Shown: positions 22,153 to 31,466, numbered from the stretch's first letter. The stretch: DNA of 64,000 bases from Paraburkholderia phytofirmans PsJN (GCF_000020125.1 NC_010681.1:3224001-3288000); one strand, 5' to 3'. The notes: generated by a model not told the origin, from the sequence alone. Program-made: numbers and translations.

Positions 22153-22183
22153 GAAAAACGCCGTCACCACAGGTGACGGCGTT
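22153..22183 (-). terminator. Rho-independent terminator after mltD
   Basis: A perfect 12-bp stem (AACGCCGTCACC / GGTGACGGCGTT) with a three-base loop is followed on the minus strand by a run of five T (22158-22154). It lies about 87 bases past the mltD stop and upstream of the MFS gene. Confidence 0.9.
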
Positions 22184-22269
22184 GGAAAAAGCACGGTGCG
22201 TGATCGGAGCGCAATTCATGCGCTGCCCCCGCAACGCATGTGGTCACTACCGTGTGAGCCGCTATTGGT

Positions 22270-23964
22270 CTATTTACCCTTCTTCGCGCTGGCCGCGGTC
22301 TTCGGGCGGCTCTCTGCCGCAGCCTTCGACGCCTTGCTGGACGTGGAAGCCGAAACCTTGGTCACCTTGCCCTTGCTGGCGCTGGATGCCGTCGGCTTGA
22401 CGACTTTGCCTACCGGCTCGGAAACCTTCACCACCTCTGCCCGGCCACGACCCTTCTTCTTATCGTAGCGCGATTCGCGTCTGGTGTCTGCGACGCGGGT
22501 GCCGATCTTCTCGACGCCGCCGCCTTGCACGTCGGTCGCGATGCGTTCCGGACCCGGCTCGCTCGGCATGGCTTTGCCGACCGGCACGTGCAGCACGATC
22601 ACCTGACCGCGCGAAACGGCGTCGCGATGCGTGCGGTTCCAGGCCTTCAACTGGCCGACCGATACGCCGTAGCGCACGGCAATGGCCGCCATCGACTGAT
22701 TGCGGCGCACGCGAATCAGCATCTTGCGCGTATCGGGGACGTCGGGTTCCATGGCGAGCACGGCGCTTTCGGCGACGTCGGCGCTGATGTCCTCGTCGTC
22801 GTCCGAACCGCGCGGCACCACGATCGTGGAGCCGGGTTTCAAACGCATGCCGACCGGAATCTTGTTCACTTCCATCAGCGTGTCGGCGTCGACGCTGATC
22901 TTCTGCGCGATTGCCGCGGGTGTCGCGCGTTCGGTGACCGTGTACGTGGTCCACGACGACAGCGAGCCGGAGTAAGTCTTCAGATTGCGCTCGAAGGCGC
23001 TCGCGTTATCGAACGGCAGCAGGATCTGAGGCTGCGTGGCGCCGAGAATCACCGGCTTCCTGAACGACGGGTTCAACGCGCGGAATTCGTCCGCGGACAG
23101 GTTCGAGAGCTTGGCGGCCATATCCACGTCGATGTCGTGCGAGGTGGTTACCGTCACGAAATACGGGTGGTTCGGAATGGTCGGCAGCGTGAGCCCGTAC
23201 ATTTGCGGGTTCATCACGATGTTCTTGACCGCCTGCAGCTTCGGCACGTAGTTACGCGTCTCGTTCGGCATGCGCAGGCTGAGGTAGTCGGTCGGCAGGC
23301 CCGCCGCTTCATTGCGCGCAATCGCGCGCTGCACGTTGCCCTCACCCCAGTTATAGGCCGCGAGCGCCAACTGCCAGTCGCCGAACATGTCATGCAGACG
23401 CGACAGATAGTCGAGCGCGGCACTGGTCGACGCCAGCACATCGCGCCGCTCGTCCTGCCACATGTTCTGCTTGAGGTTGTAGGTGCGGCCCGTGCCCGGC
23501 ATGAACTGCCACATGCCGGCCGCCTTCGCGACAGACAAAGCCTGCGGGCTATACGCCGATTCGATGAACGGCAGCAACGCGAGCTCGGTCGGCATATGGC
23601 GCGCCTCGAGCTCTTCGACGATGTGATAAAGGTATTTCTGCGAGCGCTCGGTCATGCGCTGCACGTAGTCAGGCCGTTGCGCATACCAGTTGACCTGCAT
23701 GTCGACGAGGTCGGTTTGCAGGTCCGGCATCTGGAAACCACGGCGAATACGGCCCCAAAGGTCAGCGTCGGCGCTCGTCAACTGAGTGACGGAGCCTTGA
23801 TCGACGTTGATCGTCTCTTTGGCGGTGGCTGACTTGCGAAGGGCGTCTGCTACGGCTTGCTGACTGGCGGGGTTGGTTGCGGTGTTCGGAATGCTCGTCG
23901 TCGGTCCCTGGCTCGCGCAGGCGGCGAGCGTCAGGACCAGCAACGCACTAAAGATAAATCGCAT
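22270..23964 (-). CDS. mltD: Membrane-bound lytic murein transglycosylase D
   Basis: MltD cleaves peptidoglycan glycan strands from the outer membrane. The 564-residue product starts MRFIFSALLVLTLAAC, a lipoprotein signal with lipobox LAAC. A transglycosylase SLT domain follows at roughly residues 100-240, with the catalytic glutamate in LPFIESAYSP and the GMWQFMPGTGR and AYNWGEGNV motifs. Two LysM peptidoglycan-binding repeats come next (YTVTERATPAAIA... and IRVRRNQSMAAIA...). A lysine/alanine/serine-rich tail closes the protein. A GTG at 23982 is a less likely start. It is next to gloB, as in E. coli. Confidence 0.95.
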   Translation of the reverse strand: MRFIFSALLVLTLAACASQGPTTSIPNTATNPASQQAVADALRKSATAKETINVDQGSVTQLTSADADLWGRIRRGFQMPDLQTDLVDMQVNWYAQRPDYVQRMTERSQKYLYHIVEELEARHMPTELALLPFIESAYSPQALSVAKAAGMWQFMPGTGRTYNLKQNMWQDERRDVLASTSAALDYLSRLHDMFGDWQLALAAYNWGEGNVQRAIARNEAAGLPTDYLSLRMPNETRNYVPKLQAVKNIVMNPQMYGLTLPTIPNHPYFVTVTTSHDIDVDMAAKLSNLSADEFRALNPSFRKPVILGATQPQILLPFDNASAFERNLKTYSGSLSSWTTYTVTERATPAAIAQKISVDADTLMEVNKIPVGMRLKPGSTIVVPRGSDDDEDISADVAESAVLAMEPDVPDTRKMLIRVRRNQSMAAIAVRYGVSVGQLKAWNRTHRDAVSRGQVIVLHVPVGKAMPSEPGPERIATDVQGGGVEKIGTRVADTRRESRYDKKKGRGRAEVVKVSEPVGKVVKPTASSASKGKVTKVSASTSSKASKAAAESRPKTAASAKKGK

Positions 23965-24120
23965 GAAAATCTCGGCTTCCACAAGGGCTGGAATTTGCAG
24001 CCGATAGTACGAAACGGCAACGTTTACGTCAATCGGAAAATTACGAAAAAATCAAGTAAATCTTGGGCTTGGCGAATTTTTCCGATTCTTCGCGTGAGGA
24101 TTACCCTGCCTGGGGGCGGG

Positions 24121-24912
24121 TTAACGGAAGCGGTTCTTCCATTCGCGCATCAAGGTAAAGGCCGTCAATCGATCCGGCACTGCCTCGTGCAACTGCTCCC
24201 GCAAGCTCGCCTGCACCGCTGGGTCGCCGGCGCGTAAAAACGGATTCACTGCGCGCTCATGGGCGATCGTGGTGGGCAACGTGGGCACGTCGCGCGCGCG
24301 CAGTTCGCTCGCTTTGTCCCGCCAGGCTTGCAGCTCGGCGTTGCCCGGCTCGCAGGCGAGCGCGAAGCGGATATTCGACAGCGTGTACTCGTGCGCGCAG
24401 TGGACCTCGGTCGCGCCGGGCAGCGCGGCCAGCGAATCCAGCGAGGCGAGCATCTGCTTTGGCGTGCCTTCGAACAGCCGGCCGCAACCGCAGGCGAACA
24501 GCGTGTCGCCACAAAACACGTGCGGCGTGCCTTGCGGGTCGGCCGCCTGAAAATAGGCGATGTGGCCGCTCGTGTGACCCGGCACGTCGAGCACGCTCAA
24601 TTTGAGCGCCGGCGCCGCAATCGACACGTGATCGCCATTTTTCAGACGGTGTGTGAGATGCTCGATCGCTTCACCGGCGGGGCCGTAGACGGGCACGGCC
24701 TGGCCATTCAGCAGATCGGCCACCCCGCCGACGTGGTCTTGATGATGGTGCGTGAGTAAAATAGCGCTCAGCCGCCAACCCCGTTTCGCCAGATAGGCTT
24801 TAACGGGGGCGGCCTCACCCGGATCGACGACCGCCGCGTGGCGTCCGTCGGAAACGACCCAGATGTAATTGTCATCAAACGCCGGGACCGGTACGTACTC
24901 GAGCGCATTCAT
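24121..24912 (-). CDS. gloB: Hydroxyacylglutathione hydrolase (glyoxalase II) GloB
   Basis: GloB hydrolyses S-lactoylglutathione to lactate in methylglyoxal detoxification. The 263-residue metallo-beta-lactamase fold has the binuclear metal motif THHHQDHVGG, further ligands in VPGHTSGH and FCGDTLFACGCGRLFEG, and HCAHEYTLSN. The C-terminal glutathione-binding helices include NPFLRAGD. The ATG at 24912 (MNALEYVPVPAFDDNYIW) matches family N-termini. It is divergent from the methyltransferase gene, with 19 bases between the start codons. Confidence 0.97.
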   Translation of the reverse strand: MNALEYVPVPAFDDNYIWVVSDGRHAAVVDPGEAAPVKAYLAKRGWRLSAILLTHHHQDHVGGVADLLNGQAVPVYGPAGEAIEHLTHRLKNGDHVSIAAPALKLSVLDVPGHTSGHIAYFQAADPQGTPHVFCGDTLFACGCGRLFEGTPKQMLASLDSLAALPGATEVHCAHEYTLSNIRFALACEPGNAELQAWRDKASELRARDVPTLPTTIAHERAVNPFLRAGDPAVQASLREQLHEAVPDRLTAFTLMREWKNRFR

Positions 24913-24931
24913 AGGCGACGCATTCTTTGAT

Positions 24932-25795
24932 ATGACTGACCGAGCGATTATAGACTGGCCCGCCTGGACCCACTCGCCACCTGGCCGATACGTACTCGAG
25001 TGGGAGCAAACGCAGCTCGACCGCGTGGTGTCGGACGTGTTCGGATACCATGCGCTACAACTCGGCTTGCCGCAACTCGACGCCTTGCGCGAGAACCGCA
25101 TGCCGTGCCGCGGGCTCGTGCTCGACGCCGCGAGCGGAGCGAGCGCTCCGTATGCATATCCGCGCGGCGCGGGCCGTGCGGCCAATGGCGATCGCAACGG
25201 TTTGAACAACGGCGCCGCACAGAGCGGCCTCGCGGGTCTGCCGGCGCCGGCCGGACGCAGCGCGGTCTGGTGCGACCTGCTGGATCTGCCGTTCGAGGCG
25301 CAAAGCGTCGATCTGATCGTCATGCCGCACACGCTGGAATTCACGAGCGACCCGCATCGTCTGTTGCGCGAAGCCGAGCGCGTGTTGATGCCTGAAGGCC
25401 AGTTGATCATTCTCGGCTTCAATTCGCTGTCGCTGTGGGGCGCGCGGCAATCGGTCGGCAAGATGACCGGCCGGCCGTTCGTGCCGGCCGCCGTCGATCT
25501 GATCGCCTTCACGCGCCTGAAAGACTGGATCAAGCTGCTGGGCTTCGACCTTGAACGCGGGCGCTTCGGCTGCTATCGTCCGCCGCTTGGCAGCGAACAA
25601 TGGCTCGCCCGCTACGGTTTCATGGAAGCCGCCGGCGACCGCTGGTGGCCGATTTTCGGCGCCACCTACATGATCAAGGCGATCAAGCGCGTACGCGGCA
25701 TGCGTCTCGTCGGCCCGCTGAAAGTGAAGAAACCCGTCCTCGCCGCGGGCCTCGCGCCCGCCGCCACACCGAATACACGCAACCACACTCAATGA
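24932..25795 (+). CDS. Class I SAM-dependent methyltransferase, YafS-like
   Basis: The 287-residue product has a degenerate SAM-binding loop ([11 protein letters not shown]), a linker rich in glycine and alanine, an acidic post-loop ([22 protein letters not shown]) and a methyltransferase-11 core ([19 protein letters not shown]). The substrate is unknown. It occupies the yafS position between gloB and rnhA, as in E. coli. Its TGA overlaps the rnhA ATG, so the two are translationally coupled. The linker of about 30 residues between the SAM loop and the acidic motif is longer than usual. Confidence 0.9.
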   Translation: MTDRAIIDWPAWTHSPPGRYVLEWEQTQLDRVVSDVFGYHALQLGLPQLDALRENRMPCRGLVLDAASGASAPYAYPRGAGRAANGDRNGLNNGAAQSGLAGLPAPAGRSAVWCDLLDLPFEAQSVDLIVMPHTLEFTSDPHRLLREAERVLMPEGQLIILGFNSLSLWGARQSVGKMTGRPFVPAAVDLIAFTRLKDWIKLLGFDLERGRFGCYRPPLGSEQWLARYGFMEAAGDRWWPIFGATYMIKAIKRVRGMRLVGPLKVKKPVLAAGLAPAATPNTRNHTQ

Positions 25796-26238
25796 CTTCC
25801 GATCTCATCGATATTTATACCGACGGCGCCTGCAAGGGCAACCCCGGCCCCGGCGGCTGGGGCGCGCTGCTGCGCTTCGGCGACCAGGAAAAAGAACTGT
25901 TCGGCGGCGAAGCCAACACCACCAACAACCGCATGGAACTGATGGGCGTGATCGCCGCGCTGGAAGCGCTGAAGCGCCCTTGCAAAGCGGTCGTGCACAC
26001 CGACTCACAGTACGTGCAGAAAGGCATCAGCGAATGGATCCACGGCTGGAAGAAGAAAGGCTGGATCACCGCCGCCAAGCAGCCGGTCAAGAACGCCGAC
26101 TTGTGGAAGCGGCTCGACGCACTCGTCGCGCAACACGAAATCGAATGGCGCTGGGTGCGCGGGCACAACGGCCACCCGGAAAACGAGCGCGCCGATCAGC
26201 TGGCCAATCGCGGCGTCGCATCACTCGCGCAGCTGTAA
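25792..26238 (+). CDS. rnhA: Ribonuclease HI
   Basis: RnhA degrades the RNA strand of RNA-DNA hybrids. The 148-residue product carries the four catalytic acids: D in [16 protein letters not shown] in NNRMELMG, D in VVHTDSQYV and D in NERADQLAN. The histidine in RGHNGHPEN is also conserved. The basic protrusion GWKKKGW is intact. The ATG at 25792 overlaps the upstream stop codon in ATGA. It is followed by dnaQ after 80 bases. Confidence 0.98.
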   Translation: MTSDLIDIYTDGACKGNPGPGGWGALLRFGDQEKELFGGEANTTNNRMELMGVIAALEALKRPCKAVVHTDSQYVQKGISEWIHGWKKKGWITAAKQPVKNADLWKRLDALVAQHEIEWRWVRGHNGHPENERADQLANRGVASLAQL

Positions 26239-26318
26239 GTCCTGCTGCGACGGCGCACGCGGTCCACTGCGTGCGCACTCTTTTTTGCTACAACTATCTT
26301 CAAGCAGGTTAACCCGAC

Positions 26319-27053
26319 ATGCGTCAACTCATCCTCGATACCGAAACCACCGGCCTGAATGCCCGCACCGGCGACCGGATTCTTGAACTCGGTTGCGTCG
26401 AAATGGTGAACCGCCGGCTGACGGGCAACAATCTGCACTTCTATATCAACCCGGAACGCGAGAGCGATCCGGGCGCGCTGGCTGTGCACGGACTGACCAC
26501 CGAGTTCCTGAGCGACAAGCCGAAATTCGCCGAGATCGCCGATCAGTTTCGCGACTTCATCCAGGACGCGGATCTGATCATCCACAACGCACCGTTCGAT
26601 ATCGGCTTTCTCGATGCCGAATTCGCCTTGCTGGGTTTGCCGCCGGTGAAAACCTACTGCGGCGAAATCATCGATACGCTGGCGCGCGCCAAGCAGATGT
26701 TCCCCGGCAAGCGCAATTCGCTTGACGCACTGTGCGACCGCTTCGGCATCAGCAACGCGCACCGAACGTTGCACGGCGCCCTGCTCGACTCGGAACTGCT
26801 CGCCGAGGTCTATCTGGCGATGACGCGCGGCCAGGAAAGCCTTGTCATCGACATGCTCGGCGAGTCGCACGCCGGCGGCGACGCGCATGCGCCGCGCGTC
26901 GCGCTCAGTTCGCTCGATCTGATCGTGGTCACCGCCAGCGACGACGAGCTCGCCGCGCACCAGGCGGTACTCGACGGCCTCGACAAGGCGATCAAGGGCA
27001 CGAGCGTGTGGCGCCTTGAACCGGCGCCGGCTGCGGATGAGCAAACCGCTTAA
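26319..27053 (+). CDS. dnaQ: DNA polymerase III epsilon subunit (proofreading exonuclease) DnaQ
   Basis: DnaQ is the 3'-5' exonuclease of the replicative polymerase. The 244-residue product has Exo I DTETTG (D7, E9), Exo II HNAPFDIGFLD and Exo III HRTLHGALLDSELL. After residue 180 comes the flexible linker and the C-terminal region that binds the alpha subunit. It is adjacent to rnhA on the same strand, whereas in E. coli the two genes are divergent. tRNA-Val follows 48 bases later. Confidence 0.98.
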   Translation: MRQLILDTETTGLNARTGDRILELGCVEMVNRRLTGNNLHFYINPERESDPGALAVHGLTTEFLSDKPKFAEIADQFRDFIQDADLIIHNAPFDIGFLDAEFALLGLPPVKTYCGEIIDTLARAKQMFPGKRNSLDALCDRFGISNAHRTLHGALLDSELLAEVYLAMTRGQESLVIDMLGESHAGGDAHAPRVALSSLDLIVVTASDDELAAHQAVLDGLDKAIKGTSVWRLEPAPAADEQTA

Positions 27054-27101
27054 AAAGTACTGGACGAGGCCGGAAATCCCTGACATAATTCGGATCTCTT
27101 C

Positions 27102-27176
27102 GGGTGGTTAGCTCAGCGGTAGAGCACTGCCTTCACACGGCAGGGGTCACTGGTTCGATCCCAGTACTACCCACCA
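27102..27176 (+). tRNA. tRNA-Val (CAC)
   Basis: The 75-base gene folds as a standard cloverleaf. The acceptor stem is GGGTGGT / ACTACCC with one G-T pair, the anticodon stem CTGCC / GGCAG encloses TTCACAC (anticodon CAC), and the T-arm is ACTGG TTCGATC CCAGT. The discriminator is A and the CCA end is encoded. It follows dnaQ, where E. coli has tRNA-Asp (aspV). Confidence 0.96.
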
Positions 27177-27205
27177 GAATTTTGGTGTGTCGATCACCGA
27201 AGACT

Positions 27206-27239
27206 AAAGGGCTCGCGCAGAAATGCGTGAGCCCTTTTT
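27206..27239 (+). terminator. Terminator after tRNA-Val
   Basis: A stem of AAAGGGCTCGCGCA with TGCGTGAGCCCTTT (one mismatch) around a GAAA-type loop is followed by TTTTTC on the plus strand. It is positioned 30 bases after the tRNA. Confidence 0.9.
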
Positions 27240-27688
27240 CATTTCGTGGTTTGGCTCATAGGTCGCCCGGTGAAAACCGTACGGAATGCCAGGCAGATTC
27301 CGGTGCTCAACGTTCGGACTAGCCGTCAACTCCGGATCTTCGTACGTTTGCGGACGCCTGACACTGCTGATATAGTTGGCACTCGGGCATTCGCCCCGTC
27401 CATTTTTCCACCTCATTCGACCATAGGGAGGCGCCACATGTTCGCAATGCGTATCGCCGTCCCCGGCATGGTCTCGCGAGCGTTTTCGCGATCTTAATCT
27501 GTCCGATTAAGTCGCCGAATTAAGCCGCCGCATCGCCGTTCACGTGGTGTCGCCTGAAAAGGCACTCCACGCAATTCCCAGACAGTCCGCAGTTCAATCG
27601 CCTATGCATTCCGGCGCGTTTTGACTGTCTCGTCCTTTCGCTTCTGACTGGAACCTCGCTGCGCTCATGCGCCACGGGGGCGTGACAA
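27240..27688. other. Intergenic region before the first ABC transporter
   Basis: This is 449 bases. Apart from the 19-codon candidate ORF at 27438-27497, I see no gene. The region should hold the promoter of the ABC transporter gene, but no clear -35/-10 pair stands out. Confidence 0.5.
27438..27497 (+). CDS. Candidate 19-residue leader peptide
   Basis: A 19-codon frame (MFAMRIAVPGMVSRAFSRS, stop TAA) is preceded by AGGGAGG with seven bases before the ATG, one of the best ribosome-binding sites in the window. It lies 191 bases upstream of the ABC transporter start on the same strand. I do not recognise the peptide. It could be a regulatory upstream ORF or a chance occurrence. Confidence 0.35.
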   Translation: MFAMRIAVPGMVSRAFSRS

Positions 27689-29566
27689 ATGACCAGAAAA
27701 AAACTCGACTTTCGCGGACAAGCCTTCAAGGATGTCCTCGGCTTTACCTTCCATCACTGGGCGCAGCAGCCCTGGCGCATCGTCGTCATCACGGCGCTGG
27801 TGCTGCTCTCGGCAGTGGCCGACGTACTCACGCCGATGTTCGCCGGCCGTCTCGTCGACGCCATCGCGTCCGGCGCGGCGAGCGACGCTGTCGCCTGGCA
27901 TGCCGCGGTCACGGCCTTCTGCGTGCTGAGCGCGCTCGGTCTCGGCGCCACTTTGCTGCGGCAAGGCGTGTACTTCAACATCATCCGGCTCACGCTCAAG
28001 ATGATGAGCGAGATCGCAGCCAACGCGTTTCATCGCGTGCAACGCTTTTCGACCGATTGGCACGCCAACAGCTTCGCCGGCTCCACAGTGCGCAAGATCA
28101 CGCGCGGCATGTGGGCGCTCGACCTGCTCAACGACACGCTGCTCATCGCGCTGTTGCCGTCGCTCGTCATGCTGGTCGGCGCAACCGTTCTGCTCGGCTG
28201 GCGCTGGCCGATGATGGGCGCGGTCGTCGGCATCGGCTCGGTGCTCTACATCGCGGTGACGGTCGCCATGTCGCTCGGCTTCGTTGCGCCGGCCGCGCGT
28301 CTTGCGAATGCGTGGGACACGCGCATGGGCGGCGCGCTCGCCGACGCGGTCAGTTGCAACGGCGTGGTCAAGGCGTTCGGCGCGGAAGAGCGCGAAGAAG
28401 CGCTGCTCGCGCGCGTGATCGGCAAGTGGCGGCACCGCACGCGCCGCACATGGATGCGCGGCACGATCAACGGCGGCGTCCAGGGCGGCATGCTGGTAGC
28501 GATCCAGGCCGCGATTCTCGGCGCGGCGCTGCTGTTATGGGCGCGCGGCGACGCGAGCGTCGGCGACATCACGTTCGCGCTGACCATGTTCTTCATGCTG
28601 CAAGGCTATCTGCGCGACGTGGGCATGCACATCCGCAACCTGCAACGCTCGGTCAACGACATGGAGGAACTGGTGTCGCAGGAAAGCCAGCCGCTCGGTA
28701 TCGAGGACCGCCCCGGCGCAGTTCCGATCACGATCGGCAAAGGCGAGATCCGTTTCGAGCACGTCACGTTCCACTACGGCACGAACGGCCTGCCGCTTTA
28801 CGACAACTTCTCCGTGCGCATCGCGCCGGGCGAGCGCGTCGGATTGGTCGGGCATTCGGGTTCGGGGAAGACTACGTTCATCAAGCTGATCCAGCGGCTC
28901 TATGACATTTCGGAAGGCCGGATCACGATCGACGGTCAGGACATCGCCCAGGTGCGGCAGGCGTCGCTGCGCAGCCAGATCGCGATCGTTCAGCAGGAAC
29001 CGGTGCTGTTTCACCGCTCGCTCGCCGAGAACATCGCTTATGCGCGGCCCGGCGCGAGCCGTGCCGAGATCGAGCGGGCCGCGAAGCTGGCGAGCGCGCA
29101 CGGCTTCATCGCGGCGCTGCCCAATGGTTATGACACGCTGGTCGGTGAACGCGGCGTCAAGCTCTCGGGCGGCGAACGTCAGCGCGTCGCGATCGCGCGG
29201 GCGTTCCTCGCCGACGCGCCGATCCTGATTCTGGACGAAGCGACGTCAAGCCTCGACAGCGAAAGCGAGGTGCTGATCCAGCAGGCCATGGAGCGGCTCA
29301 TGACGGGCCGCACCACGCTGGTGGTGGCGCACCGCCTTTCCACTGTGCGCGCGCTGGACCGGCTGCTGGTGCTGGACAAGGGCAAGGTGATCGAGGAAGG
29401 CAGCCACGACGCGCTGATCAGACTCGAGAACGGCCTGTACCGGCGGTTGTTCGAGCGTCAGGCGCTGGAGCTGATCAAGGGTCTGGGGGAGCCGGAATTC
29501 ACGACTCGGACCGCGCGGCCGAATGCGAACCGGACGGACGATTCCAGCCTGCTGGTCGGGAAATAG
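27689..29566 (+). CDS. Exporter-type ABC half-transporter (first of two)
   Basis: The 625-residue product fuses a six-span membrane domain (about residues 20-330) to an ATPase domain. The ATPase shows Walker A GHSGSGKTT, Q-loop VQQEPVLFHRS, signature LSGGERQR, Walker B ILILDEATSSLD and the H-loop VAHRLSTV. This is the architecture of MsbA/ATM1-like exporters that work as dimers. The substrate is unknown. A second half-transporter of the same architecture lies 3.6 kb downstream at 33190-35121, and the two could form a heterodimer or act separately. No binding protein is adjacent, in keeping with export. Confidence 0.93.
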   Translation: MTRKKLDFRGQAFKDVLGFTFHHWAQQPWRIVVITALVLLSAVADVLTPMFAGRLVDAIASGAASDAVAWHAAVTAFCVLSALGLGATLLRQGVYFNIIRLTLKMMSEIAANAFHRVQRFSTDWHANSFAGSTVRKITRGMWALDLLNDTLLIALLPSLVMLVGATVLLGWRWPMMGAVVGIGSVLYIAVTVAMSLGFVAPAARLANAWDTRMGGALADAVSCNGVVKAFGAEEREEALLARVIGKWRHRTRRTWMRGTINGGVQGGMLVAIQAAILGAALLLWARGDASVGDITFALTMFFMLQGYLRDVGMHIRNLQRSVNDMEELVSQESQPLGIEDRPGAVPITIGKGEIRFEHVTFHYGTNGLPLYDNFSVRIAPGERVGLVGHSGSGKTTFIKLIQRLYDISEGRITIDGQDIAQVRQASLRSQIAIVQQEPVLFHRSLAENIAYARPGASRAEIERAAKLASAHGFIAALPNGYDTLVGERGVKLSGGERQRVAIARAFLADAPILILDEATSSLDSESEVLIQQAMERLMTGRTTLVVAHRLSTVRALDRLLVLDKGKVIEEGSHDALIRLENGLYRRLFERQALELIKGLGEPEFTTRTARPNANRTDDSSLLVGK

Positions 29567-29813
29567 ATTGAACTGGGCGTGTGGGACGCCGACTGAAAAC
29601 CGCAGATAGGGCGGCGCTTTCGGATGACGTTCCACCGCCCGTTTTTCGGGCGCGAGTGGGCGTTAATCAGGCACGCTCTCGTCATCTGGAAATCGCCGCG
29701 CCGGTAGGCGGCGACGCTTCCACTATCAACCTGCCGCGCTTTTTCGCACGCGGAAGAGCGCACGCGTAAGCGCCGCTCCGCTCGCGCCGGCTACGCAAGC
29801 GTCCACACCGCCG

Positions 29814-30278
29814 TCACACCATACCCGCCGGCAATCCCACGCCGCGCGCCATACCCGTCGCGGCAAACACCATCAGCACCAGCAAGATCGTCTGAATGAC
29901 ACTGTAGCGGGCATAAGAGCGCGCCTTGCGCAAATCCGGCGCGACGCCTTTTCTGATCGCGGCGCGCCATCGCATCAACGCGAGCATCGACGGGACTTCA
30001 AGAATGAGAATGATGACGAGCAGCGTCATCTTGATGTGGAAGAGCGGCTCGTGGAGATAGTAGTCGGCGCCCTTTTCGTAACCGCCGAATACGCGCATCA
30101 CCCCGGTGACCAGCAGCACCAGCGCTGAAATGCCCCAGCGTGAATCCGCGCGGAAGAGCGAGCGCAGCGCGGCGGGTACGGTGGCGCGGCGCAGCGCCCA
30201 GGTGCGCCGCAGAATCGACGCGAGCGCGAAGCCATAAGCAAGCAGATGGATGGCGGCAATCAACCAGCGAACCAGCAT
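29814..30278 (-). CDS. DUF2214-family membrane protein
   Basis: The 154-residue product has four hydrophobic spans: LIAAIHLLAYGFALASI, WGISALVLLVTGVMRVFGG, PLFHIKMTLLVIILILEVPS and VIQTILLVLMVFAATGM. The spacing and the conserved K-G-xx-YYL segment (GYEKGADYYLHEPLFHIK) match DUF2214. No function is established for the family. The ATG at 30278 follows AGGAG with six intervening bases; the longer frame to 30350 has no such signal. It is convergent with the first ABC transporter. Confidence 0.85.
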   Translation of the reverse strand: MLVRWLIAAIHLLAYGFALASILRRTWALRRATVPAALRSLFRADSRWGISALVLLVTGVMRVFGGYEKGADYYLHEPLFHIKMTLLVIILILEVPSMLALMRWRAAIRKGVAPDLRKARSYARYSVIQTILLVLMVFAATGMARGVGLPAGMV

Positions 30279-30429
30279 GGCGACTCCTGCAAAGGACGCA
30301 ATACGATCGTTGTATGTCTCACTCGCCCGCGCTGAAGCGCCGGGCGCCATGACTTCATTATCGACTACGGCTCAATCTACAACGCCTGCTTCGGCCACGG
30401 GGTGTGGCCGACTGCACAAACCGGCAGGT

Positions 30430-31290
30430 TCAGACCTGCTGCAAGGATGTGTCAAGCGCGCGGGCGGCGGCGCGGTCGCCTTCGGTCGTCAGCGCGGTGC
30501 GGAATACGGTTTGCCGGTTGTGCCCCGCGGCGGCCGGCGAATCCCACAGTAGTTCGATCTTCGGACGGCGGCCGAAGGCGCCGTGCGCCAGCGAAGGCGC
30601 GGCAGCCGCCCCCAGCGATGCGCCGGATCCACCCGGCTCTCTCACGCCGCCGAACGCGACAGCGGGAACGGGCGTCGGCGTCGGTGTAGTGCGTGCCTCC
30701 TGCCCCGCCGCCCAGCGCACGGACAATTCGCGCGCGTCGTACTGCCCCACCTTGCGGCGCTCCGCCCACACGATCACCGTCCGAGTGGCCGGATCGAGCG
30801 CGACCGCATAGCGGCCGATCGCGAAACGGCGCGCGGCGATATTGGTGCGCCACAGCGCGCGCGGCCGGCAGATCCACAGCACGGCCGCGTACAGCGCCGG
30901 CGCGGCCAGCAACCAGCCGTTGGAGGCCGCCACCGCATTGGCGGCACGCCGCCAGCCGGCGCTCGCGGCAAACGCGCCGACCGACCAGACCGCAAACAGG
31001 AAGCCGAGAAAAGCGAACAGACGCAGCGCCTGCCGCAGCCATTGCGGCAGCGGATGAAACGGACGCTCGGCCACGGCGCGCGCGCCCGGCAGGAAGATCA
31101 GCAGGAACAGGAAAACGAGGTTGATGCAGGCCCATGGCGAGGACAGCATGGCCAGCAGCGACGCGCCCGCATCCAGGTCCGCCATCGAAAAAAGCCAGCG
31201 AGCGAGGATCACGAGACCGATGGCGCGCAACGCGAAAATCGTTCCGGCGCCGGGCGCCGCGTTCGCACGCGTCTCTTTCGTTCTCGCCAA
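30430..31290 (-). CDS. Uncharacterised membrane protein
   Basis: I do not recognise a family. The product has about 286 residues, with four hydrophobic spans in the first 150 (IFALRAIGLVILARWLFSM, INLVFLFLLIFLPGA, ALRLFAFLGFLFAVWSVGAF, LLAAPALYAAVLWIC) and a soluble alanine- and proline-rich C-terminal half. The proposed start is a TTG at 31290 because a full AGGAGG lies five bases upstream. An in-frame ATG at 31341 overlaps a TATAAT -10 box and so is probably not translated. It lies between the DUF2214 gene and the glycosyltransferase, all on the minus strand. Confidence 0.65.
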   Translation of the reverse strand: MARTKETRANAAPGAGTIFALRAIGLVILARWLFSMADLDAGASLLAMLSSPWACINLVFLFLLIFLPGARAVAERPFHPLPQWLRQALRLFAFLGFLFAVWSVGAFAASAGWRRAANAVAASNGWLLAAPALYAAVLWICRPRALWRTNIAARRFAIGRYAVALDPATRTVIVWAERRKVGQYDARELSVRWAAGQEARTTPTPTPVPAVAFGGVREPGGSGASLGAAAAPSLAHGAFGRRPKIELLWDSPAAAGHNRQTVFRTALTTEGDRAAARALDTSLQQV

Positions 31291-31339
31291 GGCATCCTCC
31301 TGTCGTCGGCGGCGCCGCAGCCAAATTTGCGGCAGGGCC

Positions 31340-31345
31340 ATTATA
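31340..31345 (-). promoter_or_regulatory. Candidate -10 box for the gene at 30430-31290
   Basis: A perfect TATAAT on the minus strand lies 50 bases upstream of the proposed TTG start, giving a 5' leader of about 40 bases. The -35 element is weak (TGAGCC at 17-base spacing), so the promoter assignment is tentative. Confidence 0.45.
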
Positions 31346-31431
31346 GGGATATTACGGAGCGTGGCTCATTCTTACCGGCTGGAAACCCGCACTTTCGTCC
31401 GTTGATTGGGGAAAACGCTGCGCGCCTGCAA

Positions 31432-31466
31432 CAACGCCCCGTGGGCATGTGCCTCACGGGGCGTTG
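31432..31466 (-). terminator. Hairpin after the glycosyltransferase gene
   Basis: A perfect 12-bp stem (CAACGCCCCGTG / CACGGGGCGTTG) with an 11-base loop lies about 65 bases past the stop codon. The downstream minus-strand sequence has only a short TTG, so termination may be partial. Confidence 0.6.

Noticed and set aside
27102..27688. Integrated island at the tRNA-Val gene
   Set aside because: No integrase and no repeat of the tRNA 3' end was seen downstream; an ordinary terminator follows directly.
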